Origin: Proteobacteria bacterium bin106
GTDB lineage: Bacteria > Bdellovibrionota_B > Oligoflexia > Oligoflexales > Bin106
Length of the DNA stretch: 64,000 nt
Direction of reading: 5' to 3'
NCBI GenBank assembly: GCA_002238945.1
Contig: MPNI01000006.1
Coordinates: 1 to 64,000 of the forward strand
The notes beneath the pieces were generated by a model that saw only the letters and a list, made by a program, of their open reading frames with translations, was not told the origin of the DNA and did not search any database. Shown here piece by piece: positions 36,805-46,640 of the stretch. Position numbers and translations under genes: made by a program. Each line of letters starts with the position of its first letter. The first letter of the stretch is position 1.

Positions 36805-38019
36805 CTAGCTTTCCCTAACCTTAGAAGAATAAAAAGGCTTTTTGATGATTTTGGCAGCAAGCCGTTTTTTATCACCACTACGCCTGCAAATCCAAATCTG
36901 ATGGTCTTTAACAGCGCTGACTTGCAAACGAGCCATACCACCAGAAGACTTCAAAGATGGCAAATAACCACCACTACTTACCTGGCCTATAACAAAGCCG
37001 CCTTCATGATGATTCCAAATATCCATCCCCTGTCGAGGAATTCCAGCAGAAAGCATTAAAAAGGCCACATGTTTATTTTGTAACACTGTTTGTGGCACTA
37101 AAAGATTGTCTCTATAAGCACGTAATGATTGCGATCCAATAAAGTTGGTTTTTTCTTTAGAAACCAACCAACCCAATCCCACTTGATATGGATGAGTACT
37201 CTCATCCATATCAGAGCCATAGAGAAGGAAACAGGACTCTAAACGCAAAGAATTGCGTGCACTCAAACCCACACACCAAACTCCCCCTGCTGGCTCTTTG
37301 TTAACACCACGAGGCAATAAACCATGCCACAATTGGTCTGCGATCTGTTGTGTTGCTGGAACATACAACTCATAGCCTAACTCTCCGGTATAGCCGGTGC
37401 GAGCTAAAAAAGCCATCCGGCTTCCATCGGGTAGTGCATATGAAGGTAAAGCCATAATGGCAGAGTAAGGCAAGGATTGTGCTGTTGTAAGCTCTTCTCC
37501 ATCAAGAATACGTCTTAAAGCCTCTCTACTACAAGGGCCTTGAATGGCTAATTGCAGGTAATCATCAGATACATTAAAGACCTCACAATCACCTTTCACC
37601 AAAGCAGTATATTCTGTTGAAGGATTTTGGCAAAAATCCTTCAACCATCCATAAACCCGCTCACCGCGAGAAGCATTAGCACAAATCAGGAAATGATCTT
37701 CGCAGATACGATAAATAATGACATCATCAATGATTCCCCCATCATGGCCTAAAAAACAACTGTAACATCCCTTACCATCAACTAAGGATGTGATGTCAGA
37801 AGGAACAAGAACATCGAGATAACGCAAAGCCCCTGATCCCTTCAGTTCGATTTCTGCCATATGAGATACGTCAAAAACGCCACAAGATTCTCGGGTGTAA
37901 AGATGCTCTGCCACAGTACCACCACTATAATAAGCTGGCAGAAGCCAATCATAAAAAGACATCATCTTAGCCCCACAAGCCAGATGATGCTTATAAAATA
38001 ATGTGGTTTTTGCAGACAT
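36805..38019 (-). CDS. gcvT: Glycine cleavage system aminomethyltransferase (T protein)
   Basis: 404 residues. Family motifs are clear: GVFDVSHMAEIEL near the N-terminus, GGIIDDVIIYR (folate-site Asp), QLAIQGP, ARTGYTGELGYELYVP and RNSLRLESCFLLYG. It transfers the methylene group to tetrahydrofolate. The length is slightly over the usual 360-370 because of a C-terminal basic tail (KRLAAKIIKKPFYSS). I looked for a glycine riboswitch upstream (38020-38098) and saw none. Confidence 0.96.
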   Translation of the reverse strand: MSAKTTLFYKHHLACGAKMMSFYDWLLPAYYSGGTVAEHLYTRESCGVFDVSHMAEIELKGSGALRYLDVLVPSDITSLVDGKGCYSCFLGHDGGIIDDVIIYRICEDHFLICANASRGERVYGWLKDFCQNPSTEYTALVKGDCEVFNVSDDYLQLAIQGPCSREALRRILDGEELTTAQSLPYSAIMALPSYALPDGSRMAFLARTGYTGELGYELYVPATQQIADQLWHGLLPRGVNKEPAGGVWCVGLSARNSLRLESCFLLYGSDMDESTHPYQVGLGWLVSKEKTNFIGSQSLRAYRDNLLVPQTVLQNKHVAFLMLSAGIPRQGMDIWNHHEGGFVIGQVSSGGYLPSLKSSGGMARLQVSAVKDHQIWICRRSGDKKRLAAKIIKKPFYSSKVRES

Positions 38020-38098
38020 TATCTCTGCCGTACAGAATGCTGATGAATAAGGACCTACAACAGTTCATATATAAAAATATAAAATTCTTTATTTCTAT

Positions 38099-40690
38099 TT
38101 AGCTATCATTATATTCCACCATACTTCCATCAGCTACAATTTTACGCCCTAGCCAGGCTCTCGGTTTAGCTCCTGTGGATCTTTCAATGAAATGCTGTGA
38201 TTCCATAGCCTCAATCATACGTGCTGCACGATTATAGCCAATTTGCAGACGTCTTTGTAAAAACGAAGCCGAAATATTGCCACGATCTTCAGCAATCTTT
38301 AAAGCCTGCTCCCACTTAGGATCTTGTGTGGTAAAGGTGTGTTCGTTAACTTTTTCAAGACGCAATAATTTTTTTTGCAATGAAGGAAAATACGATAAGT
38401 CATAATCATTTTGCAAAGAATGTAAAAGCTTACGTATCTCTTGATCACTCACATAAGCACCTTGCAACCTTTGAGGTCTGATATAAGCTGGATTTTGAAA
38501 TAACATATCACCCCGACCTAATAACTTTTCAGCACCAATTTGATCAAGAATGGTGCGACTATCGTGTTTGCTCACCACCTGAAAAGCAATACGTGCTGGA
38601 AAATTTGCCTTAATCACCCCAGTGATCACATCCACCGATGGACGCTGAGTAGCTAATACCAAATGAATACCACTAGCTCGTGCTTTTTGTGATAACCGCT
38701 GAATCAATCCTTCCACATCTTTAGGAGCCACTAGCATAAGGTCAGCTAACTCATCAATAATCATCACCAAATAAGGCATAAAATCAGCGTTAGGGAAATG
38801 CTCTCGCCACTGCTGTTGATCATCATCCGACAAACTATTCCAACTGGCATTGAATTCCGAAATATTACGGACTTGCATCTCTTGCATCAATCGATAACGA
38901 GATTCCATCTCTTGGACCGCCCATTCCAGTACCAAACACGATTGTTGCGCATCTGTGATCACAGGACAAGCAAGATGAGGCATTTTGCTATAAGCACTGA
39001 GTTCTAACATCTTTGGATCCACCAAAATCATCTTCACTTCACGGGGAGAACGTGCACAGATAATAGAGTTGATCAGTGCATGAATACCTACTGACTTTCC
39101 AGATCCTGTGGCTCCAGCAATCAAAAGATGCGGCATAGCTGCTAGGTCCACTTGCATCGCCTCACCACTAGGACTAATACCTAATCCAATAGGTAGTGAC
39201 ATGTCCTTTTGAGCATGCATATGTTTTTTGACAATATCACCCAAATACACCGTTACCGGATCAGAACGAGGCACTTGAATTCCCATAGAACTCTTACCCA
39301 CAATAGGTTGAATAATCACCGATTCCACTTTTAAGGAACGAGCAATATCATCCACTAAACCGGTGATCTTGGTTTGTTTGATACCTGAGTTGGGCTCAAA
39401 TTCAAAGGTGCGTACCCGTGGTCCTGTCTGCAAACCCACCAACTTACCACCAATAGAGAAATCCTCAAGTGTTGAAACAAGCACCTCAGCTGTTTTTTTA
39501 GCAGCCTCATCTTTTTTAAACAAAACATGTTTAAAGGTTTGCTCTTTAAACATCTTCACATAATCCATACTAGGATAAACCTCAGGAACAGATTTGTGAC
39601 TGCTATGATCATCTATCGTCAAAGGATGATCTTTTGTATCACTGCTCTGAGCCGTCTTCGTGGCTAGAGCCACATCATGCGACATCACAGCTGGTTGGGA
39701 TGTCGCCTGTATGGCAATGTCATAGTCATAGTTAGAATGAGAGCTAGAATGGTTGCTGCTCATGTCATTGCTACCGGATAAACTTTGAGCCACATCTCTT
39801 TTATGTAAAGATGAAGTGGTTTGAGGACGTACAAACACGTCTCTGAGTTTTTGACTCGTGCTACGATAGGTGCTACTTTGTGCCACACCTTCTAGGATAC
39901 GTTCCATCCACTGCGGCAGTTTTTGTGAAGCAAGCTGAGCCCACATACCCCTTATCCAATCCCTACACCACCCCTTAAGGTGATGGATCTGACACCTACG
40001 CCACAACACCATCTGATGATGCCTCAACCAAGCTATCAGCTGTTTCCATACCGGCAAGGAAGCAAGAAAAGGACCTAAGGACCATATGGCTGCAAAAAAA
40101 GCACACATCCACACACCCACCTGGCCCACATATACCTCTGCCCATGAGGTGAGATAACGACCTAACCAACCCCCTTCTTGAGACGTTATGGCAAGCAAGT
40201 TGGCAAAAACACAAGCCAAAGCCAACCCATAACTTCCTCTCATTGTAAGAAATAGCCAACGCAGCAAACAACTGAACCTGTTAGACCATGATCTTTTTTT
40301 TATCTCAAAGATAACCCATAACACAAACAAAGGAATACCATATGCACACACCCCCAACAAAGTCAGGAAATGAGCACTGACTTCTGCACCAATCTTTCCA
40401 CCATAATTGGCAACACGATCAGGATAAGGCGCTGTAGCTGTGTAATAAGAAGGATCAAAAGGATCAAAAGATAGCAAAGACACATAATAAAACAAACCAC
40501 AACCACACAACACAAACCACAAAGCTTTTTTCACATAAGCCTCACGATCACCAGCAATGCTGTGGTTATGTGTCTGTTTTAAAGAAGCTATACGCGTTCT
40601 ACGTTTTGGGTTTTTTTCCTCGTTATGTGTATTCTTCTTTGTCATATTATTTGTAACACTTTCAGCAGCCATCACCGTGCTCAAAGACAT
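38099..40690 (-). CDS. ftsK: DNA translocase FtsK/SpoIIIE
   Basis: 863 residues. The N-terminus has four or five membrane helices (about 55-215). A Ser/His-rich linker of about 130 residues follows, then the alpha/beta motor: Walker A GATGSGKSV at about 525-533, IIDELADLM Walker B, and QRPSVDVITGVIKANFPARI. The C-terminal gamma winged helix (about 790-850; QRRLQIGYNRAARMIEAME) reads KOPS-type orientation sequences. It pumps the terminus region to dif at division. The linker is of modest length compared with E. coli FtsK. Confidence 0.96.
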   Translation of the reverse strand: MSLSTVMAAESVTNNMTKKNTHNEEKNPKRRTRIASLKQTHNHSIAGDREAYVKKALWFVLCGCGLFYYVSLLSFDPFDPSYYTATAPYPDRVANYGGKIGAEVSAHFLTLLGVCAYGIPLFVLWVIFEIKKRSWSNRFSCLLRWLFLTMRGSYGLALACVFANLLAITSQEGGWLGRYLTSWAEVYVGQVGVWMCAFFAAIWSLGPFLASLPVWKQLIAWLRHHQMVLWRRCQIHHLKGWCRDWIRGMWAQLASQKLPQWMERILEGVAQSSTYRSTSQKLRDVFVRPQTTSSLHKRDVAQSLSGSNDMSSNHSSSHSNYDYDIAIQATSQPAVMSHDVALATKTAQSSDTKDHPLTIDDHSSHKSVPEVYPSMDYVKMFKEQTFKHVLFKKDEAAKKTAEVLVSTLEDFSIGGKLVGLQTGPRVRTFEFEPNSGIKQTKITGLVDDIARSLKVESVIIQPIVGKSSMGIQVPRSDPVTVYLGDIVKKHMHAQKDMSLPIGLGISPSGEAMQVDLAAMPHLLIAGATGSGKSVGIHALINSIICARSPREVKMILVDPKMLELSAYSKMPHLACPVITDAQQSCLVLEWAVQEMESRYRLMQEMQVRNISEFNASWNSLSDDDQQQWREHFPNADFMPYLVMIIDELADLMLVAPKDVEGLIQRLSQKARASGIHLVLATQRPSVDVITGVIKANFPARIAFQVVSKHDSRTILDQIGAEKLLGRGDMLFQNPAYIRPQRLQGAYVSDQEIRKLLHSLQNDYDLSYFPSLQKKLLRLEKVNEHTFTTQDPKWEQALKIAEDRGNISASFLQRRLQIGYNRAARMIEAMESQHFIERSTGAKPRAWLGRKIVADGSMVEYNDS

Positions 40691-41090
40691 ACCAACGCAC
40701 CCAATGAATGATATGATGCACCCACCACCTCACTTGCAAAGGCACAGAAAAGTTATGCCGGCAAAGCGTTATGCCAATCACTAAGTAAGATATACATCCA
40801 TCACATCCTGATTCTTCTCTTCCATGCTACCACAATTCCCTTCTTGCTAAACTGCCGTCCCTATCACATATTTCCCATAAATTGATAAAGAATTATTTTT
40901 TAAGCTTTTTTTTTCAACTCTATTATGTTAGGCATACTGAAAATAACAAAAAGGAAAAATTCTGCCAGAACGCTATACCGCCGCCCATATCTGATTCTTC
41001 TAACGAGAGGTGCGCTCTGCACTCTTATATTCAAACTTATATCCAAATAAGTCACATCTAACTTATAAGGAACTAGGTAACCTCAGTAAG
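40691..41090. other. Intergenic region upstream of ftsK
   Basis: 400 bp between ftsK and the MBL-like gene. It contains a T-rich run near 40893-40918 (TTATTTTTTAAGC then T9). Promoters for ftsK probably lie here. No RNA gene or clear hairpin was seen. Confidence 0.35.
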
Positions 41091-42125
41091 CTACATAAAC
41101 TGTGAAAGATCAAATAAAGTCGGTTGATTATTCATATAAGCCGGAGATAGTGGAACACCGAGGCCTTTGAAAGTCTCCATATAATGACTTATATAAGTCC
41201 CTGTAATCACCACTTTATCCGGTTTTACCTCTTGGATTGTCTGATAAAGATCTTCTTGAGTGCTTTCTGTGTTCACAAGGAAATGTTTTGCAAACACATC
41301 AAGCTTTTTATACTCCGTATAAGCTGCGTGATTATGGGCCACAAAATACAAAGAGGACTGTTTCATAGCCAAGGCTTTTAAACGTGACAAAGTGGTAAAT
41401 GGAGCAAGCACCACTTTAGCTCCTCTGTGAGATGGTTGGAAACGTTTAAAAGAAGGCAAAGAAATACCACACTCTTGATAGACCTGACTCACACCATAAA
41501 TCGAGGAGTAAAGAGATATCTCAAAGTCTGAGAGATGATGAATAATCTCTTGAGCCACCCCTAAAGCCTTACACACCACTACCGGGTATTTTCCATGTTC
41601 TTTGTAGTGCTCACGCAAACACGAAGCTAAAGCATCTAATTGCTGCGTTTTCTGTGGAATAACATAAGAAAGATCTGCACAAGAAGCAGACAAGATCAAA
41701 ACGTTACTGCGCTTCAATGCACTCTGATGTACCAAAGAATAACTCGAAGGCATCGAAGAAGGAGCATAAAGGAAGGAAAGATCATCTCTCGATTGCACCC
41801 AAATGGAGGCCTGCCCTAAACAACAACCGCCGGGAAGAAATTCAATGGTATGAGGACCTATGGAAAAGGGCCGAAAATACTCAGAAACAATAGGCACTGA
41901 ATAATTCATAGGAACACGACGACGACTAGCTAGCAACCGAGCTACCCCATTGCTAGTGATCAAATGCGAACCATGACGAGGCAACCTCTTTGTGGGAAAT
42001 GTAGAAAGCAAAGACACATCATGACACTCAAGTGCATCAAACCATAGAAGAGTGCCCTTAATATGCACTCCCTCTTTATAAGCAACCACTTGAGCACATG
42101 CATCATCTATAGATGTAACCATCAC
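41091..42125 (-). CDS. MBL/beta-CASP exonuclease-like protein lacking the metal-binding residues
   Basis: 344 residues. Its order of features follows the 'ligase-associated DNA-damage-response exonuclease' group of metallo-beta-lactamase proteins. There is a strand LLWFDALECHDVSLLST where the HxHxDH motif is expected, FLPGGCCLGQASIWVQ in place of the family's PAGHxLGSAQ, a beta-CASP-like region (KYPVVVCKALGVAQEIIHHL), and a late VVITGTYIS where the family has a His-containing motif. None of the metal-ligand His/Asp is present. I infer a catalytically dead homologue or a repurposed fold. It is between ftsK and pyrF; its partners are unknown. Confidence 0.5.
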   Translation of the reverse strand: MMVTSIDDACAQVVAYKEGVHIKGTLLWFDALECHDVSLLSTFPTKRLPRHGSHLITSNGVARLLASRRRVPMNYSVPIVSEYFRPFSIGPHTIEFLPGGCCLGQASIWVQSRDDLSFLYAPSSMPSSYSLVHQSALKRSNVLILSASCADLSYVIPQKTQQLDALASCLREHYKEHGKYPVVVCKALGVAQEIIHHLSDFEISLYSSIYGVSQVYQECGISLPSFKRFQPSHRGAKVVLAPFTTLSRLKALAMKQSSLYFVAHNHAAYTEYKKLDVFAKHFLVNTESTQEDLYQTIQEVKPDKVVITGTYISHYMETFKGLGVPLSPAYMNNQPTLFDLSQFM

Positions 42126-42186
42126 ATATTATCCACATAACCCATATAGAATACATTTCACCATATTTTACACACAAAACAACACA

Positions 42187-43224
42187 TCACGGTATTTTAA
42201 GCTGCAATCGATAATGAGCAATATTGTGACCAAGTACTTTTCTTACATCAAGTGGTCTTACATCAAGTGGTCTCACATCACATGGTGATATCTCACCCTC
42301 ACTCTCACTCTTGTGCTCATATAATGCTCGAGATACATTATAAATATGCCAAGGCTTGTTCAAGGTTTTATCTACAGCTCCCCCTTGTTTACCCAAACCA
42401 GGAAGCAAAAGAGGAATATCACCTAATGAGGCATAAACAGCCGGATCCATATCACCTAATGCACCCATCTTCGTTGCACCCAGCACCAGACCTATGGAAT
42501 CTTGAGCCCTCATGCCTTGCTGCAAACATGATGGTTTATCATACAACAAAGACCATATATGGCCATATAAACTCTCAGAAGACGCCTCACTCTTTTCTCT
42601 ATGATCGGTGTGATGTTGGCTTGAGGCCTCATTCCAACTAAGACATTGAGGGAAAGATTGAATAAGATCGCCACTGGCATTAGATGTACGCCATAACACA
42701 AACACTCCCTTACCCCTCACAAACCATGGCTCAAGAGCTTGCCACACATCTGCTCCCATATAAGGATTGATGGTAAGAGCATCGGCATCAAAATGATCAA
42801 AAGCCATTCTTCCATAAGCTTCCATACTCGAAGCAATATCACCACGCTTGCCATCAAGAATAACAAAACAATCATGACTTTGAGCAAGTGCCACCAAAGA
42901 CTCTAAAACACCTATCCCCGCTGAACCATGAGCTTCAAAGTACGCCATCTGAAACTTCACACAACGTATACCCTGTTGTATGGTTGCTATGAGCACATGC
43001 TCACCAAGCCATTCCAATAAATACGTTAACGATACCTTTGCCGTATTCATAGATGATAAAGCAGCAAAACGCTCAGCCACATCACAACGCACATCCACAC
43101 CCACACATAATTGCGATCCCGCTAAACCCACCACACGCGACAAACGTTGACGCATAGACTCACACAACACAGAAGATGATGATGTGGAAAAAGAATCATT
43201 CATATCAGCCCATATACCAAACAT
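42187..43224 (-). CDS. pyrF: Orotidine 5'-phosphate decarboxylase, long subtype
   Basis: 345 residues. The OMP decarboxylase core is clear: LCVGVDVR (first strand), VKFQMAYFE, the catalytic ILDGKRGDI with Asp124-Lys126-Asp129, and LTINPYMG. The length and GKGVFVLWRTSN are those of the PyrF subfamily 2 found in Myxococcales, Actinobacteria and others. It makes UMP. The far C-terminus contains a repeat-encoded DVRPL duplication (CDVRPLDVRPLDVRKVLG), which is outside the conserved barrel. It would start from the ATG at 43224, 60 bp before the end of the next gene upstream. Confidence 0.93.
   Translation of the reverse strand: MFGIWADMNDSFSTSSSSVLCESMRQRLSRVVGLAGSQLCVGVDVRCDVAERFAALSSMNTAKVSLTYLLEWLGEHVLIATIQQGIRCVKFQMAYFEAHGSAGIGVLESLVALAQSHDCFVILDGKRGDIASSMEAYGRMAFDHFDADALTINPYMGADVWQALEPWFVRGKGVFVLWRTSNASGDLIQSFPQCLSWNEASSQHHTDHREKSEASSESLYGHIWSLLYDKPSCLQQGMRAQDSIGLVLGATKMGALGDMDPAVYASLGDIPLLLPGLGKQGGAVDKTLNKPWHIYNVSRALYEHKSESEGEISPCDVRPLDVRPLDVRKVLGHNIAHYRLQLKIP
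42243..42287. repeat. 15-bp tandem repeat in the pyrF 3' coding region, three copies
   Basis: Units of about CATCAAGTGGTCTTA (two close copies and a diverged third). On the coding strand they give repeated DVRPL residues near the C-terminus of PyrF. Period 15 keeps the frame. Confidence 0.85.
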
Positions 43225-43283
43225 CCAAAAATTCTCTTACATTTGCAAACACAAGGCTTTTTTACACTTTACACATCACACTC

Positions 43284-45335
43284 TCAAGCTGGCCATTTCA
43301 AAAAAGAATCCCTGCTAGCAAAATGTCTATGAATAAATTCTTGTACCATCAAAGGACCACACATATCAGCATAGGCAAACAACGAACCCATATGTTCAGG
43401 AACACCACATGCCTCAAAAAGCACACACTCCATATCCTCTTTTTTCGTCACAATGCCCTTAGCTAACAGAATATACCCTAAATACAAAAGCAGCATCACA
43501 AAGTATTCACTTTGCAAAACCTCCACACGATAACGCGGTTCATGAAGACGAGCTTTATATGTGTTTTTCCCCTTATTATCTTGTTGTGATGACAAATAAG
43601 ACGTTCTCCATTGCAACACATCTTTCCATTCACCACCATAAGGAAATGAAGACTCACATCCCAAAAGAGATAATATATCTTGATGCTGTTGCCAGATCCC
43701 TTGCAAAGATTCCACAACATCCATCCAGTACTTATCATCCACCAAAGACCAACCTTGATGTGATAAAACTTTCAATAATTCTTTCAAGCCCCCACGATAG
43801 AATAAAGATTCTTTAAGCAATTCTTGCACAAACCTAGAACGAAGCCATAAATGCAAAGACTCCGCTGCCATCTCTTCACTCACACACACCAACTTCCCAC
43901 CTAAAAAAGCAGCACATTGACGTGCACCTTGCTCATCTGGCTCTTTATATTCTCTTTTAGCTATTTTTTTCTTAGCTATTTTGGCTACTTGAGTTCTATG
44001 AACAAGGTTTCTTTGAGGGCTAGTTTTAGGGCTAGTCTTAGGGCTAGTTTGATAAAGCAAAACCCCACCTAAAAAACTATTCCATTCCACACTCTGAAGA
44101 AGATGAAACCGATAGTCTTCATATCCCATTTTGATGTGAACTTTGCTACGCTCATAACATCTCACCCATACCTGTTGAACACTCATTCGAACTTTGATCA
44201 ATTCTTCAGGCGAAAGTACCATCCAATCACAGTATATCTCTTGTAACATATGAGCTTTCTGGCTATCCATCATCACAAGGAATTTTTGCCACAAAGATAA
44301 CAAACGAGAAGATAACAACCGTGCTGATGATGCAACCAGCATCACACGATAACCACGACTGATCCAAAGCAAGATCCATTTCACAGCAGGAATCATAGCC
44401 GATACATCTAACCACACTCTACCAGACCATACCTGCTCCACATCTCCATAAAATGCTTTCAAGTAAGAGTGTTTTATGGGAAACATACCTCTATCATAAG
44501 ATGTTTGCCAAAACATATAACACCCTCGCACACTCTCTGTTAGGGATTCTTCATCACCTGCCACCAAAGCATGCTTCCACATATTTTGCCATGATTCCTC
44601 AAAATACTCACGAATACGTTTTGAAACAACTGTCTTAGCAGAAGCATGCCTTAACCCCTCACCATCAACAAAAGGTCTCCACAACGACTCAACAGCAAAA
44701 TGATGATCTGCAAACACGTCCCATGCTGCAAAATCATCACGGCAAGCTGGCAAAACCTTGCCCAAAACACCATCTGAATTTTGATTAAATACACTCACCC
44801 ATGATGACACATAAGACCCACTTACCACAGAAACCGAAAAAACTCCAAGCGATTCAAAAGCTCGCAAGCAACGTCTTTTCAACCAAAAACTTTTTTTAAT
44901 AAGTTTTTTATGCACCCATAATTCACAAGCACCACCCATGGGAGGATAACCCCAATCCCAGTCAGGAAAACCAAGTAACACATCAGGGGCTACAACAAAC
45001 AGACGCGAACACATCATAGCCCATTCAAAATACGACCCAGTAACATCACCCAAAGCTATACAATACATACGCTTGCGATGAGCAAACAGAATTTCTAATA
45101 TTTCTCTAAAACGCTTAACCTGTTGTTCTATGCTACTACGAAGATACTCACCTGACACAACCTTATGATCTTGACAAGACGAAGACATCACCACCAATAG
45201 ATTTTCTGTAGATGTTTTCAATACCTCCGTGATATCCACAAACCACTGCTCTAACTCAGCAGAAGGACAGTATAGTGAATCCACCTCAGGCATAAACCAC
45301 ACACTTGCTGTCTGGTCTCCAGTAGTAGCCTTCAT
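43284..45335 (-). CDS. Degenerate FadJ/FadB-like multifunctional beta-oxidation protein
   Basis: 683 residues, near the FadJ length of about 710. Residues about 1-190 follow crotonase order: LEILFAHRKRMYCIALGD, then VAPDVLLGFPDWDWGYPPMGG where FadJ has LGLPEVQLGLLPGSGG. The oxyanion-hole GGG is replaced (GSYFEWA) and the catalytic Glu position reads Asp/Trp. At about 310-350 the NAD-binding strand VWLDVSAMIPAVKWILLWIS stands where GxGxMG should be, so the Gly motif is lost. The C-terminus (VMLLLYLGYILLAKGIVTKK, CGVPEHMGSLFAYADMCG) matches the 3-hydroxyacyl-CoA dehydrogenase C-terminal domain. A TSPK repeat-encoded insert lies near residue 430. It overlaps the upstream gene by 4 bp (ATGA), as fadI-fadJ pairs often do. 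The homology is inferred by eye. Confidence 0.55.
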   Translation of the reverse strand: MKATTGDQTASVWFMPEVDSLYCPSAELEQWFVDITEVLKTSTENLLVVMSSSCQDHKVVSGEYLRSSIEQQVKRFREILEILFAHRKRMYCIALGDVTGSYFEWAMMCSRLFVVAPDVLLGFPDWDWGYPPMGGACELWVHKKLIKKSFWLKRRCLRAFESLGVFSVSVVSGSYVSSWVSVFNQNSDGVLGKVLPACRDDFAAWDVFADHHFAVESLWRPFVDGEGLRHASAKTVVSKRIREYFEESWQNMWKHALVAGDEESLTESVRGCYMFWQTSYDRGMFPIKHSYLKAFYGDVEQVWSGRVWLDVSAMIPAVKWILLWISRGYRVMLVASSARLLSSRLLSLWQKFLVMMDSQKAHMLQEIYCDWMVLSPEELIKVRMSVQQVWVRCYERSKVHIKMGYEDYRFHLLQSVEWNSFLGGVLLYQTSPKTSPKTSPQRNLVHRTQVAKIAKKKIAKREYKEPDEQGARQCAAFLGGKLVCVSEEMAAESLHLWLRSRFVQELLKESLFYRGGLKELLKVLSHQGWSLVDDKYWMDVVESLQGIWQQHQDILSLLGCESSFPYGGEWKDVLQWRTSYLSSQQDNKGKNTYKARLHEPRYRVEVLQSEYFVMLLLYLGYILLAKGIVTKKEDMECVLFEACGVPEHMGSLFAYADMCGPLMVQEFIHRHFASRDSFLKWPA
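44017..44050. repeat. 12-bp tandem repeat encoding TSPK (about 3 copies)
   Basis: Plus-strand units GGGCTAGTTTTA, GGGCTAGTCTTA and a partial. On the coding (minus) strand they read ACTAGCCCTAAR, giving TSPKTSPKTSPQ. The same unit occurs at 48785 in an unrelated gene on the other strand. Confidence 0.88.
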
Positions 45336-46549
45336 AAAGACCTCTTGCCATCATCAAGACTGCAACCAACAAGCTTACTGTTACCAGATGGTTCTTTTTG
45401 CTTTTGCTTTTGCTTTTGCGATGGCTCTGCTTGACTGTGATACAAACACTCCATCACGCCCTGTCCATCAAGATGAACATGCCATGACCGAGCCTGCACA
45501 AAACCATCTCCACCTAAAAAATACCCCAAACCACTACCCCACACATCACAGCCTCTCAACCACTTCCGCAGACAATGCTGTTGGTAATCAGCTGCATCTA
45601 TAGAGTCTTCTAAGTAATCATAGATGGCAAAATCCAATAACGATGATCCCGTATATGTATGAAGCTGATAACGTGGCGAGGTTTTTTTGCTAGCATGAAC
45701 ACCGCTAGCATGAACACATGACTGCAACTGCACCATATGTGTGCGAATCTTTTCTAAAACAGAAAGCCCATAGCCACGCAAGCAAGATACGTCATAACGC
45801 ACCAACCCTAAATGAGCAAAATCAGAGGCATTTTTTTCTAAGAAAGATAAACGAGCAAAATCATCCACATCCACAGTCAAAGGAAGAGAAGAAAACATCT
45901 GATGACATGTCCTTGGCAAAGATAGCACCACAAGCCCTTGTGGATAAGCACTCCCTTTAACAGAAACTTCTAATTTTGACAAAGATTTCGCCCATAAAGG
46001 AACTTCTTTTAAAATCTTCCATAACCGCTTTTCAGCTTTTTTAAAATGCTTATTTGCAAAATCCACAACAAAAAACTTGCCACCTTTCATCCCTAATACC
46101 CAACTGTTTTCTGCGCTAGAAGATGTACTTGCTGTCATATGCATATCCACCTGACCACGTGATAACAATGCATAAATGCCTTGCAAGAAATCAGCATACT
46201 TTTCAAATAAATGCGGATTTTGCCTCAAACGTAATTTCAAAAAATACATCTCAAATTCTGAAACAGGACACAACGTTCCTCCCACATAAATATGCCCATC
46301 ATAAGGAACAGATAAGATATTCCATAATCTTGATAAAGAAAAATGATCAGCAACCAACACCTCAGCTCTAGGAAGCTTTACCATAGCAGAACTTGAAACA
46401 TCCTCATGCCTGGCCAACCATAACTTGGGATCTGATACATCTGTCAATAAACAGGTTTTTTTGTAAAGAGCTACAAGAGCTTTCCACCAAAGCACTTGTT
46501 GTGGCGATGCTGGATAAGGCACATGAATATAAGTCATAGACACTACCAA
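45332..46549 (-). CDS. Unrecognised protein, possible degenerate thiolase (FadI-like) partner
   Basis: 405 residues, about thiolase size, ending in a 4-bp overlap with the FadJ-like gene. The C-terminal region VWGSGLGYFLGGDGFVQARS resembles in spacing the thiolase NxxGGAxxLGHPxGxxGAR segment, but with the His and most conserved residues replaced. No active-site Cys context is visible. The thiolase idea rests mainly on length, order and this one segment. The Lys/Gln repeat near the C-terminus (QKQKQKQK, about 45391-45420) comes from a 6-bp microsatellite. Otherwise the protein is unrecognised; it has no signal peptide or membrane helix. Confidence 0.35.
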   Translation of the reverse strand: MVVSMTYIHVPYPASPQQVLWWKALVALYKKTCLLTDVSDPKLWLARHEDVSSSAMVKLPRAEVLVADHFSLSRLWNILSVPYDGHIYVGGTLCPVSEFEMYFLKLRLRQNPHLFEKYADFLQGIYALLSRGQVDMHMTASTSSSAENSWVLGMKGGKFFVVDFANKHFKKAEKRLWKILKEVPLWAKSLSKLEVSVKGSAYPQGLVVLSLPRTCHQMFSSLPLTVDVDDFARLSFLEKNASDFAHLGLVRYDVSCLRGYGLSVLEKIRTHMVQLQSCVHASGVHASKKTSPRYQLHTYTGSSLLDFAIYDYLEDSIDAADYQQHCLRKWLRGCDVWGSGLGYFLGGDGFVQARSWHVHLDGQGVMECLYHSQAEPSQKQKQKQKEPSGNSKLVGCSLDDGKRSL

Positions 46550-46597
46550 AAAAAAAGATAGCTCATATGAGCTGTAATGATCTCTATCTCACTTTTC

Positions 46598-46640
46598 AGC
46601 TAAACTCTCCAGCTAAACTCTCCAGCTAAACTCTCCAGCT
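46598..46640. repeat. 13-bp tandem repeat, three perfect copies (AGCTAAACTCTCC)
   Basis: Units 46598-46610, 46611-46623 and 46624-46636 plus AGCT, ending at the stop codon of the TPR gene (46639). Confidence 0.94.

Noticed and set aside
38020-38098. Glycine riboswitch expected upstream of gcvT
   Set aside because: The leader is under 80 bp and AT-rich, without the tandem aptamer pattern.
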